16,521 nt of DNA from JAAYYM01 sp964631375 (GCA_964631375.1 CAZVYQ010000051.1:1-16521), one strand, 5' to 3'; shown: positions 7,559 through 15,040, counted from the stretch's first letter. Numbers and translations: made by a program. Notes: a model not told the origin generated them from the letters alone.

Positions 7559-8071
7559 CATTATTCCATCTGCAATTGCCTGAGCAGTTTCAGCAAAATT
7601 TGAATCCAGAAGCCAGTTATCATTATCCGTATTGATGAATCCGACCTCTACCAGTACTGCGGGCATGCTGCTGTCTCTGAGAATCACCAGGTTAGGACGC
7701 TCATTGACTCCAAGATTTTGATATCCGACCTTTTCCAATTGCTCATTAATATTAACAGCAAGTTCATAGGCGATACCATAAGCAGAATATAAAAGGGTTT
7801 CAACACCGGAATAAGTATTTGCATAGGGCGATGAATTGCGATGAATGGATACGAGGTAATCTCCGCCTGACTGATTTGCCTCAGCCGCCTTCTCGTAAGG
7901 ATTCTCATATTTATCAATGGTTCTAGTATAGAAAACTTCAAATCCGTTTTCAGACAGTATTTCACCTACTGCCAGAACCAATGCGAGTGTATCATCCTTT
8001 TCCTGCCTGCCGTTGTATACTGCACCGGGATCTGAACCACCATGCCCGGCATCTAAAATGATTTTTGCCAT
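7538..8071 (-). CDS. N-acetylmuramoyl-L-alanine amidase (Amidase_3 family)
   Basis: A 177-residue protein made of one Amidase_3 domain, the zinc-dependent fold that cleaves the bond between N-acetylmuramic acid and L-alanine in peptidoglycan. The zinc and catalytic set is visible: His10 in DAGHGG, Glu24, His77 in SIHRNSS and Glu142 in VEVGFINT. Start ATG (complement of 8069-8071) follows AGGA at complement 8081-8084 with a 9-nt spacer. There is no signal peptide, no membrane anchor and no cell-wall binding repeat. Export must therefore use another route, or the enzyme acts after lysis or in the spore or mother cell. It is convergent with the DUF5662 gene and shares a hairpin with it. A CwlD-like sporulation role is possible but CwlD normally has a membrane signal, so I do not name it. 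Confidence 0.9.
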   Translation of the reverse strand: MAKIILDAGHGGSDPGAVYNGRQEKDDTLALVLAVGEILSENGFEVFYTRTIDKYENPYEKAAEANQSGGDYLVSIHRNSSPYANTYSGVETLLYSAYGIAYELAVNINEQLEKVGYQNLGVNERPNLVILRDSSMPAVLVEVGFINTDNDNWLLDSNFAETAQAIADGIMMTVWNY

Positions 8072-8143
8072 TTTAACATTTCCTGTTGTTTTTATAGTAA
8101 TATATGCAGCCCATAAAAAATGGTTCAGTGTGCAATCGGGGAG

Positions 8144-8172
8144 TAGACAAGAGGTTTATCAGATCATATAAT
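8144..8172 (+). promoter_or_regulatory. Strong sigma-A promoter of the metal permease gene
   Basis: TAGACA at 8144-8149 and a perfect TATAAT at 8167-8172 are separated by 17 nt. Transcription should start near 8179, which argues against ATG 8181 as the translation start and for ATG 8208. Confidence 0.75.
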
Positions 8173-8207
8173 GAAAACAGATGAGTTCGGGAGGGAATAG
8201 AAGAAAA

Positions 8208-9047
8208 ATGGATGGAATATGGAATGTTCTGCAGGGAGTATGGGAAATGTTATCCTTTCCGTTTATGTTCAGAGCAATGATTGTGGGAGTTTTGGTCTCA
8301 CTTTGTGCGGCTTTACTTGGCGTGTCACTTGTGTTGAAACGCTATTCCATGATTGGTGACGGACTGTCTCATGTTGGATTTGGAGCCTTATCAATAGCGA
8401 TGGCTATGGGACTGGCACCGCTTGTTGTATCAATACCGGTAGTTGTTCTGGCGGCTTTTTTACTGCTTCGAATTAATGAAAACAGTAATATAAAGGGAGA
8501 TGCTGCTACTGCAATTATCTCGACCGGAGCACTGGCAATCGGTGTACTGGTGGTATCATTGACACCCGGAATGAATGCAGATGTAGTCAATTATATGTTT
8601 GGATCAATTCTTTCTATGACGGAAAGCGATGTGATTCTTAGCATCATACTTTCGACGATTGTATTATTAATGTTTATATGTTTTTATCACAGAATCTTTA
8701 CCATCACCTTTGATGAGACATTTGCTGCGGCAACAGGAATGAGAACAAGGGGATATAATCTGATGATTGCATCTCTGACTGCCATTACCATTGTGCTTGG
8801 GATGCGGATGATGGGAACGCTGCTGATTTCCAGCCTGATCATTTTTCCGGCATTGACAGCAATGCGTATATTTAAAAAGTTTCGTTCTGTGGTTATTTGT
8901 GCAGCACTCATATCAGTTGTTTGCTTCGTTACAGGCCTCGTGATTTCTTATGTATTTGCGACACCGACAGGTGCCAGCATTGTAGCAGTCAACATCTTTC
9001 TGTTTGCAATTTTTAGTGTTCTCCGTCTGATGAAGAATAATAAATAA
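8208..9047 (+). CDS. Metal ABC transporter permease (ZnuB/TroC-type, ABC-3 family)
   Basis: A 279-residue polytopic membrane protein of the ABC-3 family, which carries Zn, Mn or Fe across the membrane with an ATPase and a solute-binding lipoprotein. Visible features: about eight hydrophobic segments, the motif RYSMIGDGLSHVGFG (45-59), MGTLLISSLIIFPALTA (202-218) in the cytoplasmic-loop region that faces the ATPase, and the terminal ATPTGASIVAVN. Start: ATG 8208 is preceded by GGGAGGG (8189-8195). The in-frame ATG at 8181 has no ribosome binding site and would sit almost at the predicted transcription start. No ATPase or binding-protein gene lies next to it: the upstream neighbour is on the other strand and the downstream gene is a signalling protein. 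It must work with partners encoded elsewhere. The metal cannot be read from the sequence. Confidence 0.88.
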   Translation: MDGIWNVLQGVWEMLSFPFMFRAMIVGVLVSLCAALLGVSLVLKRYSMIGDGLSHVGFGALSIAMAMGLAPLVVSIPVVVLAAFLLLRINENSNIKGDAATAIISTGALAIGVLVVSLTPGMNADVVNYMFGSILSMTESDVILSIILSTIVLLMFICFYHRIFTITFDETFAAATGMRTRGYNLMIASLTAITIVLGMRMMGTLLISSLIIFPALTAMRIFKKFRSVVICAALISVVCFVTGLVISYVFATPTGASIVAVNIFLFAIFSVLRLMKNNK

Positions 9048-9061
9048 CAAGACGAGAATAG

Positions 9062-9079
9062 ATTGTAATTGATAACAAT
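9062..9079. promoter_or_regulatory. Imperfect AT-rich palindrome, possible operator
   Basis: ATTGTAAT-TG-ATAACAAT is an 18-bp dyad with one mismatched pair, lying between the metal permease stop and the promoter of the ligand-binding GGDEF gene. It loosely resembles Fur/PerR-class boxes, or a site for another repressor. Such AT-rich dyads also arise by chance, and a weak terminator (it is followed by a short T run) is an alternative. Confidence 0.25.
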
Positions 9080-9095
9080 ATTTTGTATTGCTTTT

Positions 9096-9126
9096 TTGGA
9101 CACTTGGTATTAGAATAAATTATAAT
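9096..9126 (+). promoter_or_regulatory. Possible promoter of the ligand-binding GGDEF gene
   Basis: TTGGAC at 9096-9101 and TATAAT at 9121-9126 with a 19-nt spacer. The minus-10 is perfect, but the spacing is longer than ideal. It lies about 50 nt before the GTG start. Confidence 0.4.
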
Positions 9127-9174
9127 TACAAATATTTTACAACATCGCTGACTAAATGAAACGGAGATGGAGTT

Positions 9175-11106
9175 GTGAAGAATATAGCTGTTATTTCTGC
9201 GGGAATTACGGTTAATCATGCAAGTAGGCTGACAAAGGGTATTCGCGATTGTACGAAGGAGCATAATGGCAATACCTTTGTTTTCACGTGCTCCAGAAAA
9301 TATGAAAAGAATGTAGAACACGATATCGGCGAGTATAATATCTATAATCTGCCTGATGTGACAGACTTTGACGGAGTTGTTCTGATTAATTCCACGGTTG
9401 GTTCCGATGAGGTTTTGTCCAAGCTATCTGAACAGATCAATCAGACAAAGATACCGGCAGTCAGTATAGAACGTGATGATCGAAATATGTTTAACGTTTA
9501 TATAGACAATAAGTCTGCGATGCGTCAAATAGTTGAGCATTTCATAGAACATCATGGATTTACCCGAATTAATTATATATCAGGACCACTGAGTAACGGA
9601 GAAGCTAAGCAAAGAATGGAAGCCTATATTGAGGCTCTGACGGAGCATGGACTTCCCATAGAAGAAGAGAGAATCTATCGTGAAGGAACTTTCCTGCGTG
9701 AAAGTGGTGAATATGCTGTCAGGAAGTTTTGGAGTTCCAGTCTCGAGCCGCCTCAGGCCATTGTGTGTGCCAATGATGTTATGGCAATCGGTGCATGCGG
9801 TGAGTTGTTTAGAAAGGGACTCAGAGTTCCGGAGGATGTTGCAATCTCCGGTTTTGATGATGATTTTGCTGCTGCATATCATGTACCGTCATTGACATCT
9901 GTAGCAAGACAGCAGGAAAAGGTTGGATATACCGCATGCCTGAAGCTGATCAATGGTATGGAGAAGAAAGATCTTGGTGGAAGTCAGGAGATTGATACAG
10001 AGGTCATCTATAGAGCCAGCTGCGGATGCAAGAGTCAGGGAGATGCAGATCACATTCTCTTCAGGAAAATGCATTTTATTGAGCGGGAGAATGAGGAGAA
10101 ATATAGAGATCTTACAAATGGTATGTCAGTGGATCTGGCAAGTGTCGAGAACTTTGAACAGTTAAGTGATTGTATCAAACATCATATCCCCAGTATTAAG
10201 TGTGAAGAGTTTTATCTGTTCCTGTGTGATGATTTTAGTGATACTGAGAACAAATTTAATCTTTATAAAGAGGAGCATGATGAACAGACCTATCTGAGAA
10301 GGGGGTTTGGAACGGATAATATTCTTCTTGTCGGATATGATAACGGTCTCTACATAGATAATATGAAGTTGGATTTCCACGGCTTTATGGAACATCTGAA
10401 GAACAGTAATAAGACAAAAAATGTGTATACCGTATCGCCGGTTCATTTCCGTGACAGATGCTTTGGGTATTGTGTGATTGGTAATTGCAGATTTCCGTTT
10501 GACAGTCCGGTATATTATACATGGCTCATGAATATCGGCAATACGATTGAAATGATCCGTAAACAATTCCTGATGAGGACGATGATTGAAAAGCTAGACA
10601 GTGTATGGTGTTATGATACCTTGACAGGCGTATACAATCGATCAGGTTTCCGTAAATACGGTGGCAAGGTATGGGATGAAGGAGTCAATACAGATAGAAA
10701 TGTAATGATCATTTTTATGGATCTGGATGGCTTGAAGATGATTAACGATACTTACGGTCATGAAGAGGGAGATAATCTGATCAAGAGCTTTTCGAACATT
10801 TTAATCGGAGTGAAGAAGCATGGCGAGGTTGTCATGCGATATGGTGGAGATGAATTTGTTATTATTTCCTTTGATGCAACAGTGAAAAAGGCTGAGGATT
10901 ATATAGCATCAATCAAGCAGAAAATGTATGAATTCAATCATACGCATGATCTTAGATATAAATTAGATGCAAGTATCGGATATCATATCCTCAATCCTAA
11001 GAACGGTGTTGATATAGAGACTGCAATTGAGATTGCAGATCAAAAGATGTATGAAAATAAAAAACTCAAAAAGCAAAACAGTCATGTATTGACTGGACAT
11101 ATTTAG
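9175..11106 (+). CDS. LacI-type ligand-binding domain/GAF-like/GGDEF diguanylate cyclase
   Basis: Start GTG 9175 follows GGAG at 9163-9166; 643 residues. Residues 1-285 form a LacI/GalR-type periplasmic-binding fold (ISGPLSNGEAKQRMEAY, CANDVMAIG, GLRVPEDVAISGFDD, LTSVARQ), but the DNA-binding helix-turn-helix of LacI regulators is missing and there is no signal peptide. It should therefore sense a cytoplasmic ligand, probably a sugar or other small metabolite. Residues about 300-465 resemble a GAF-like domain. Residues 478-635 are a GGDEF domain with intact FMDLDGLKMIND (metal Asp516) and RYGGDEF (GGDEF 557-561), so making c-di-GMP from two GTP is expected. The inhibitory I-site, RxxD five residues before GGDEF, reads KHGE (548-551), so feedback inhibition may be weak. 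It has its own probable promoter and a strong terminator, so it is monocistronic. The ligand is unknown. Confidence 0.9.
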   Translation: MKNIAVISAGITVNHASRLTKGIRDCTKEHNGNTFVFTCSRKYEKNVEHDIGEYNIYNLPDVTDFDGVVLINSTVGSDEVLSKLSEQINQTKIPAVSIERDDRNMFNVYIDNKSAMRQIVEHFIEHHGFTRINYISGPLSNGEAKQRMEAYIEALTEHGLPIEEERIYREGTFLRESGEYAVRKFWSSSLEPPQAIVCANDVMAIGACGELFRKGLRVPEDVAISGFDDDFAAAYHVPSLTSVARQQEKVGYTACLKLINGMEKKDLGGSQEIDTEVIYRASCGCKSQGDADHILFRKMHFIERENEEKYRDLTNGMSVDLASVENFEQLSDCIKHHIPSIKCEEFYLFLCDDFSDTENKFNLYKEEHDEQTYLRRGFGTDNILLVGYDNGLYIDNMKLDFHGFMEHLKNSNKTKNVYTVSPVHFRDRCFGYCVIGNCRFPFDSPVYYTWLMNIGNTIEMIRKQFLMRTMIEKLDSVWCYDTLTGVYNRSGFRKYGGKVWDEGVNTDRNVMIIFMDLDGLKMINDTYGHEEGDNLIKSFSNILIGVKKHGEVVMRYGGDEFVIISFDATVKKAEDYIASIKQKMYEFNHTHDLRYKLDASIGYHILNPKNGVDIETAIEIADQKMYENKKLKKQNSHVLTGHI

Positions 11107-11111
11107 TATTT

Positions 11112-11141
11112 AAAACGCTCCGTATTTGGGAGCGTTTTTTT
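11112..11141 (+). terminator. Intrinsic terminator of the GGDEF gene
   Basis: AAAACGCTCC (11112-11121) pairs with GGAGCGTTTT (11129-11138) around a 7-nt loop, and the T run continues to 11141. It lies 6 nt after the stop codon. Confidence 0.9.
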
Positions 11142-11189
11142 GTTTGCAGCATAGAATAATAAGAACATGATTAATATACGAGGAACAAT

Positions 11190-12419
11190 ATGCCTGATTT
11201 TGGTAAACTATCTGTACAGGTTGTGTCTGCCATAGGAACTGCTCCAATCGAGGATGCTACTATTTCTGTTTCCTATACAGGAGACCCGACAAATACATTG
11301 GAGCAGTTAGATACAAATGACTCAGGATTTGCAGAAACAATCGAATTACCAAGCCCGCCAATCGAATATAGTGTCAGTCCGTCAGAGACTCAGCCATATT
11401 CTGAGTATACAATGACCATCACGGCTCCGGGTTACCAACAGCTTGTGATAAACGGTTCAGAGATACTACCGGATGTGACGGCTCTACAGCGTGCCAGTCT
11501 GATACCTGTACAGGCACCGGTTTCTGATGATGTGATTGTGATACCGGCTCATACACTTTATGGAGATTATCCACCTAAAATACCGGAAGAAGAAGTCAAG
11601 CCGATTGAAGAAAGTGGAGAAATTGTTTTAAGCAGAGTGGTTATACCGGAATATATGGTAGTACATGACGGGAGTCCGTCTGATCCGACAGCAACCAATT
11701 ATTACATCAGATACAAAGATTATATTAAAAATGTTGTATCTTCTGAGATCTATGCTACATGGGCAGAATCTGCCATTTATGCAAATACACTTGCGATATT
11801 ATCCTTTTCTTTGAATCGTGTCTATACTGAATGGTACCGAAATCAAGGATATGATTTTACCATTACATCCTCTACGGCATATGATCAGAAGTGGATATAC
11901 GGCAGAAACATTTATAATACCGTTGATCGCATTGTGGATGAGATCTTTACGAATTACCTGTCCCGTCCAAATGTCAGACAACCGATTTTCACACAGTATT
12001 GTGACGGCAGGAGAGTGACCTGTCCAAATGGTTTGAGTCAATGGGGATCACAGTATCTGGGAGAACAGGGATACACTCCGATCCAGATCATCCGTAATTA
12101 TTATGGTTCGGATATGTATATCAATACATCTGAGGAAATATCCGGTATACCGGCATCATGGCCGGGGTATAATCTCACGATTGGTTCTACCGGTGAAAAG
12201 GTAAGGATGCTACAGGAGCAGTTGAACAGGATCGCACAGGACTATCCATCACTGAGAACGATCACTCCGGATGGAATCTATGGGCAGAATACAGCAAATA
12301 CAGTCAGACAGTTTCAGTCGATCTTTGGATTGCCGGCAACCGGTGTTGTAGATTATGCAACTTGGTATGAAATCTCGGAAATATATGTAGGCGTTACCCG
12401 AATCGCCGAACCATCGTAG
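11190..12419 (+). CDS. SpoIID-like protein with peptidoglycan-binding domain
   Basis: A 409-residue protein with AGGA at 11181-11184 before ATG 11190. Residues 1-105 form a beta-rich, carboxypeptidase-regulatory-like domain (LSVQVVSAIGTAPIEDATIS, ITAPGYQQL). Residues about 170-305 are SpoIID/LytB-like: VVSSEIYATWAESAIYANTLA, with the putative catalytic Glu186, and the end motif NGLSQWGSQYLGEQGYTPIQI. Residues 330-400 are a PG_binding_1 domain (GSTGEKVRMLQEQLNRI, DGIYGQNTANTVRQFQ). SpoIID proteins are lytic transglycosylases cleaving glycan strands denuded of peptides during sporulation; here such a role is inferred. No signal peptide or membrane anchor is visible, unusual for a wall enzyme; mother-cell or spore-coat location would fit. 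The preceding gene is cut off by a terminator, and the next gene has its own promoter, so it is probably transcribed alone. Confidence 0.8.
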   Translation: MPDFGKLSVQVVSAIGTAPIEDATISVSYTGDPTNTLEQLDTNDSGFAETIELPSPPIEYSVSPSETQPYSEYTMTITAPGYQQLVINGSEILPDVTALQRASLIPVQAPVSDDVIVIPAHTLYGDYPPKIPEEEVKPIEESGEIVLSRVVIPEYMVVHDGSPSDPTATNYYIRYKDYIKNVVSSEIYATWAESAIYANTLAILSFSLNRVYTEWYRNQGYDFTITSSTAYDQKWIYGRNIYNTVDRIVDEIFTNYLSRPNVRQPIFTQYCDGRRVTCPNGLSQWGSQYLGEQGYTPIQIIRNYYGSDMYINTSEEISGIPASWPGYNLTIGSTGEKVRMLQEQLNRIAQDYPSLRTITPDGIYGQNTANTVRQFQSIFGLPATGVVDYATWYEISEIYVGVTRIAEPS

Positions 12420-12425
12420 TGCTCG

Positions 12426-12454
12426 TTGCGGATCTGCTTGATTTGGTTTATAAT
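12426..12454 (+). promoter_or_regulatory. Probable promoter of the GH1 gene
   Basis: TTGCGG at 12426-12431 and a perfect TATAAT at 12449-12454 with 17-nt spacing. It lies between the SpoIID-like gene's stop and the ribosome binding site of the beta-glucosidase gene. The minus-35 half is weak, so an activator may help. Confidence 0.55.
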
Positions 12455-12489
12455 ATGCAAAGATAATATGGCGTATGGAGGGACATAAG

Positions 12490-13863
12490 ATGGCATTACG
12501 AGAATTCGGCAAAGACTTTGTATGGGGCACTGCTTCCTCAGCATATCAGATTGAGGGAGCAGTTGATATAGACGGAAAAGGCCCTAGTATTTGGGATGTA
12601 TTTGTAAAGGAAGAGGGTAGAATCCACGAAAATAGGGATGCTGTCCAGGCTTGTGAGTTTTATACAAGGTACAAGGATGATATCAAGCTAATGAAGCAGT
12701 GTGGGATTCAGGCATACCGCTTTTCTTTAAACTGGACAAGAATCCTCCCAAATGGTACGGGAAAGATCAATGAGAAGGGAATCGAGTTCTATAACAGAGT
12801 CATCGATGAACTGCTTAAAAATGACATAGAACCATATCTTACATTGTTTCATTGGGAGTATCCTTATGAACTCCACAAAAAGGGCGGTTGGTTAAATGAT
12901 GACTGCGTAAATTGGTTTGCTGAGTATGCGGCCATCGTAGCAGACAGATTTTCCGACCGGGTTACGAAGTTTATTACAATCAATGAACCACAGTGTTTCA
13001 TTGGACTGGGGTATTTACAGGGATGCAATGCTCCGGGACTTCGCTGTATGAATTCTGATTTGTTTCAGATGGCTCACAATGCTTTGAAAGCACACGGAGC
13101 GGCGGTTAGGGCACTTAGAGCAAATGCAAAACAGAAGATTGAGATTGGCTTTGCACCGACAGGACAGATCAGTTTTCCTGAAACAACAAGCCCGGAGGAT
13201 ATTGAAGCGACCAGAAGACATTTATTCTCCTGTCCGGATGGAAATGGGAATTGGACATGGAATCTGGCATGGTGGATGGATCCGGTATTATTGGGACATT
13301 ATCCGGAGGATGGTCTGAGAAAGTATGAAAAGTATCTGCCTAATATTACAGATGAAGATATGAAGCTGATCTCGGAACCTTTGGATTTTCTGGGACAAAA
13401 CATTTATAACGGTGATATGATACGTGCAGCCAAGGATGCTCCTTGGGAGGTGGTAACAAAATATGCAGGATTCCCTAAGACATCCATGAACTGGCCGGTT
13501 GCATATGAGTGCCTGTATTGGGGCCCAAGATTTATCAGTGAACGTTATCACCATATACCGATTTATATTACAGAGAATGGAATGGCATGCCATGATACGA
13601 TTTCATTGGATGGTAAGGTTCATGATCCGAACAGAATCGATTTTCTGGCACGTTATCTCATGAGACTTAAGGATGCAATATCAGAGGGAATTGATGTAAG
13701 AGGTTATTTCCAATGGGCGTTTACAGACAATTTTGAATGGGGCGAAGGCTATAACGAAAGATTTGGATTGGTCTATGTTGATTTCCCGACACAAAAGCGT
13801 ATTTTAAAGGATTCTGCAGCATGGTATCAACATGTGATTGAGACGAACGGAAAAGAATTATAA
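12490..13863 (+). CDS. Beta-glucosidase, glycoside hydrolase family 1
   Basis: A 457-residue cytoplasmic GH1 enzyme, a normal length for the family. Start ATG 12490 has GGAGGG at 12477-12482 with 7-nt spacing; the in-frame ATG at 12475 overlaps that site and is less likely. Visible: the N-terminal signature FVWGTASSAYQIEGA (10-24), His121, the acid/base Glu166 in TINEPQ, the nucleophile Glu362 in YITENGM, and NFEWGEGYNERFGLVYVD (414-431). The last motif keeps the Glu-Trp pair that contacts the free 6-OH of glucose, so unphosphorylated beta-glucosides such as cellobiose are more likely than PTS-imported 6-phospho-sugars. TINEPQ replaces the commoner TFNEP, and HWEYPYEL replaces HWDLPQAL, so aglycone preference may differ. 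No sugar transporter or regulator lies adjacent; the next gene belongs to an unrelated ABC operon. Confidence 0.93.
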   Translation: MALREFGKDFVWGTASSAYQIEGAVDIDGKGPSIWDVFVKEEGRIHENRDAVQACEFYTRYKDDIKLMKQCGIQAYRFSLNWTRILPNGTGKINEKGIEFYNRVIDELLKNDIEPYLTLFHWEYPYELHKKGGWLNDDCVNWFAEYAAIVADRFSDRVTKFITINEPQCFIGLGYLQGCNAPGLRCMNSDLFQMAHNALKAHGAAVRALRANAKQKIEIGFAPTGQISFPETTSPEDIEATRRHLFSCPDGNGNWTWNLAWWMDPVLLGHYPEDGLRKYEKYLPNITDEDMKLISEPLDFLGQNIYNGDMIRAAKDAPWEVVTKYAGFPKTSMNWPVAYECLYWGPRFISERYHHIPIYITENGMACHDTISLDGKVHDPNRIDFLARYLMRLKDAISEGIDVRGYFQWAFTDNFEWGEGYNERFGLVYVDFPTQKRILKDSAAWYQHVIETNGKEL

Positions 13864-13870
13864 AAAATGC

Positions 13871-13898
13871 TTGACAAATTCTAAACATGTTGTATGAT
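13871..13898 (+). promoter_or_regulatory. Promoter of the gntR-ABC operon
   Basis: A perfect TTGACA at 13871-13876 and TATGAT at 13893-13898 (one mismatch to TATAAT) with 16-nt spacing. It begins 8 nt after the GH1 stop. The minus-10 box lies inside the left arm of the long inverted repeat described next, an arrangement suited to repression by steric block. Confidence 0.75.
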
Positions 13899-13940
13899 TG
13901 TATTAAGAACATAATACAGTCATACAACATTTGTTGTGTG
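13887..13940. promoter_or_regulatory. Operator: 19-bp inverted repeat plus third motif copy
   Basis: ATGTTGTATGATTGTATTA (13887-13905) and TAATACAGTCATACAACAT (13912-13930) are inverted copies with a single mismatch around a 6-nt spacer. The 9-mer TGTTGTATG occurs at 13888-13896, inverted at 13921-13929, and again as TGTTGTGTG at 13932-13940. The array overlaps the minus-10 and likely transcript start of the GntR operon, so the encoded GntR protein is the obvious candidate to bind it. Identity of the binder is inferred from position. Confidence 0.72.
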
Positions 13941-13973
13941 CTGATTATAGAGATAACAGAAAGGACTGATAAA

Positions 13974-14345
13974 ATGGCATGGATACTTGATGGTGACAGA
14001 CCAATCTACGCACAGTTAATTGATGAAATCCGCATGCGTATTATTGCAGGCATTTATTTGCCGGGAGATAAGCTTCCATCTGTGAGAGAATTGGCGTCAG
14101 AAGCAGCGGTAAATCCAAATACAATGCAAAAAGCATTGTCTGAGTTAGAAAGAAGTGGCTTGGTGAGTACAATCAGAACAAGCGGTAGAATTGTTACGGA
14201 GGATGAAAACATGATTAACGAGTTGAAGAACAAATTAGCCTTGGAGCAGATCAAGATGTTCTTCGAGAAGATGCAGCAGTTTGGCTTCAGCCACGAAGAA
14301 ACAGTAGAACTTATACAGAAGGCGGCAAAGGGGGAAATATCGTGA
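13974..14345 (+). CDS. GntR-family (YtrA subfamily) transcriptional repressor
   Basis: A 123-residue protein. Start ATG 13974 has AAAGGA at 13960-13965; a longer in-frame reading from 13887 would run through the inverted repeat and lacks a ribosome binding site. Residues 10-75 form the GntR winged helix: PIYAQLIDEIRMRI, LPGDKLPSVRELA, VNPNTMQKALSELE, and a wing ending in SGRIV. The short, helical C-terminal part (about 80-123) without a large ligand domain is typical of the YtrA subgroup, which regulates ABC-transporter operons, often in response to cell-envelope stress in Bacillus. The ABC ATPase start overlaps its stop by 4 nt (GTGA), so the two are translationally coupled. The promoter dyad upstream suggests autoregulation of the operon. 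The inducing signal is unknown. Confidence 0.92.
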   Translation: MAWILDGDRPIYAQLIDEIRMRIIAGIYLPGDKLPSVRELASEAAVNPNTMQKALSELERSGLVSTIRTSGRIVTEDENMINELKNKLALEQIKMFFEKMQQFGFSHEETVELIQKAAKGEIS

Positions 14346-15040
14346 GTATATTAATGTCATGTGATGGTTTAACTAAGAAATATGGATCATTTCTTGCACT
14401 GGATCATTTAAATCTGTCTATAGAGAGTGGGAAGATCATTGGACTTTTAGGACCAAACGGAAGTGGCAAGACTACATTGATTAAGCTGATCAATGGATTG
14501 CTGACACCGACAGAGGGTACTGTTAAAGTAGAAGGAAATGTTCCCGGAGTGCAGACCAAGAAGATTATTTCTTATCTTCCGGAGAGAACTTATTTGAATT
14601 CATGGATGCAGGTTAAGGAGTTAGTAGAGTATTTCGCAGATTTTTATGAGGATTTCAGAAAGGATCGTGCGTATACGATGCTTCAGAATCTCGGTATCAG
14701 TGAGGATGCACAACTTAAATCTCTTTCCAAGGGTACAAAGGAAAAGGTTCAGCTGATCCTTGTTATGAGCAGAGATGCAAAGCTATATATTTTGGATGAA
14801 CCGATTGCAGGTGTAGATCCGGCAGCAAGAGATTACATTTTGGATACGATTATCACGAACTATAATCCTGAGGCTACCATTTTGATCTCAACACATTTGA
14901 TTTCGGATATTGAAAAGGTTTTGGATGATGTTATTTTCATTAAGGATGGAGAAGTGACACTTCACTCAAGCGTTGATGAAATCAGAGAAACGAAGGGCAA
15001 ATCAGTTGATGCTCTGTTTAGGGAGGTGTTTGCATGTTAG
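14342..15040 (+). CDS. ABC transporter ATP-binding protein (YtrB-like)
   Basis: A 232-residue ATPase subunit. GTG 14342 is preceded by AAAGGGGGA (14327-14335) and overlaps the repressor stop. Walker A GPNGSGKT (37-44), Walker B LYILDE (148-153, catalytic Glu153) and the switch His185 in STH are intact. The signature motif is LSKGT (128-132) instead of LSGGQ, and the Q-loop position seems to carry a Pro-Glu (YLPERTYL) rather than Gln. Both changes occur in this ABC-2-type subfamily, so they need not mean inactivity. The C-terminal region (205-232) is short. It energises the permease encoded by the next gene, with which it overlaps by 7 nt. The substrate is unknown; lantibiotic or envelope-stress export is a family-based guess. 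Confidence 0.93.
   Translation: MSILMSCDGLTKKYGSFLALDHLNLSIESGKIIGLLGPNGSGKTTLIKLINGLLTPTEGTVKVEGNVPGVQTKKIISYLPERTYLNSWMQVKELVEYFADFYEDFRKDRAYTMLQNLGISEDAQLKSLSKGTKEKVQLILVMSRDAKLYILDEPIAGVDPAARDYILDTIITNYNPEATILISTHLISDIEKVLDDVIFIKDGEVTLHSSVDEIRETKGKSVDALFREVFAC

Noticed and set aside
8181..8207. ATG 8181 as the metal permease start
   Set aside because: It lies about 2 nt after the predicted transcription start and has no ribosome binding site; GGGAGGG at 8189-8195 serves ATG 8208.
10162..10566. 134-codon open frame on the minus strand
   Set aside because: It is antisense to the GAF-like part of the GGDEF gene and shows no domain; coding evidence is all on the plus strand.
11150..11158. 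CATAGAATA before the SpoIID-like gene as a sigma-K-type minus-10
   Set aside because: It fits the CATAnnnTA pattern and would suit a sporulation gene, but no matching minus-35 is present at the right distance, since that space is taken by the preceding terminator.
13887..13973. Longer N-terminus for the GntR protein starting at ATG 13887
   Set aside because: It would translate the operator dyad itself, begins within the minus-10 region of the promoter, and has no ribosome binding site; the conserved GntR domain begins after ATG 13974.
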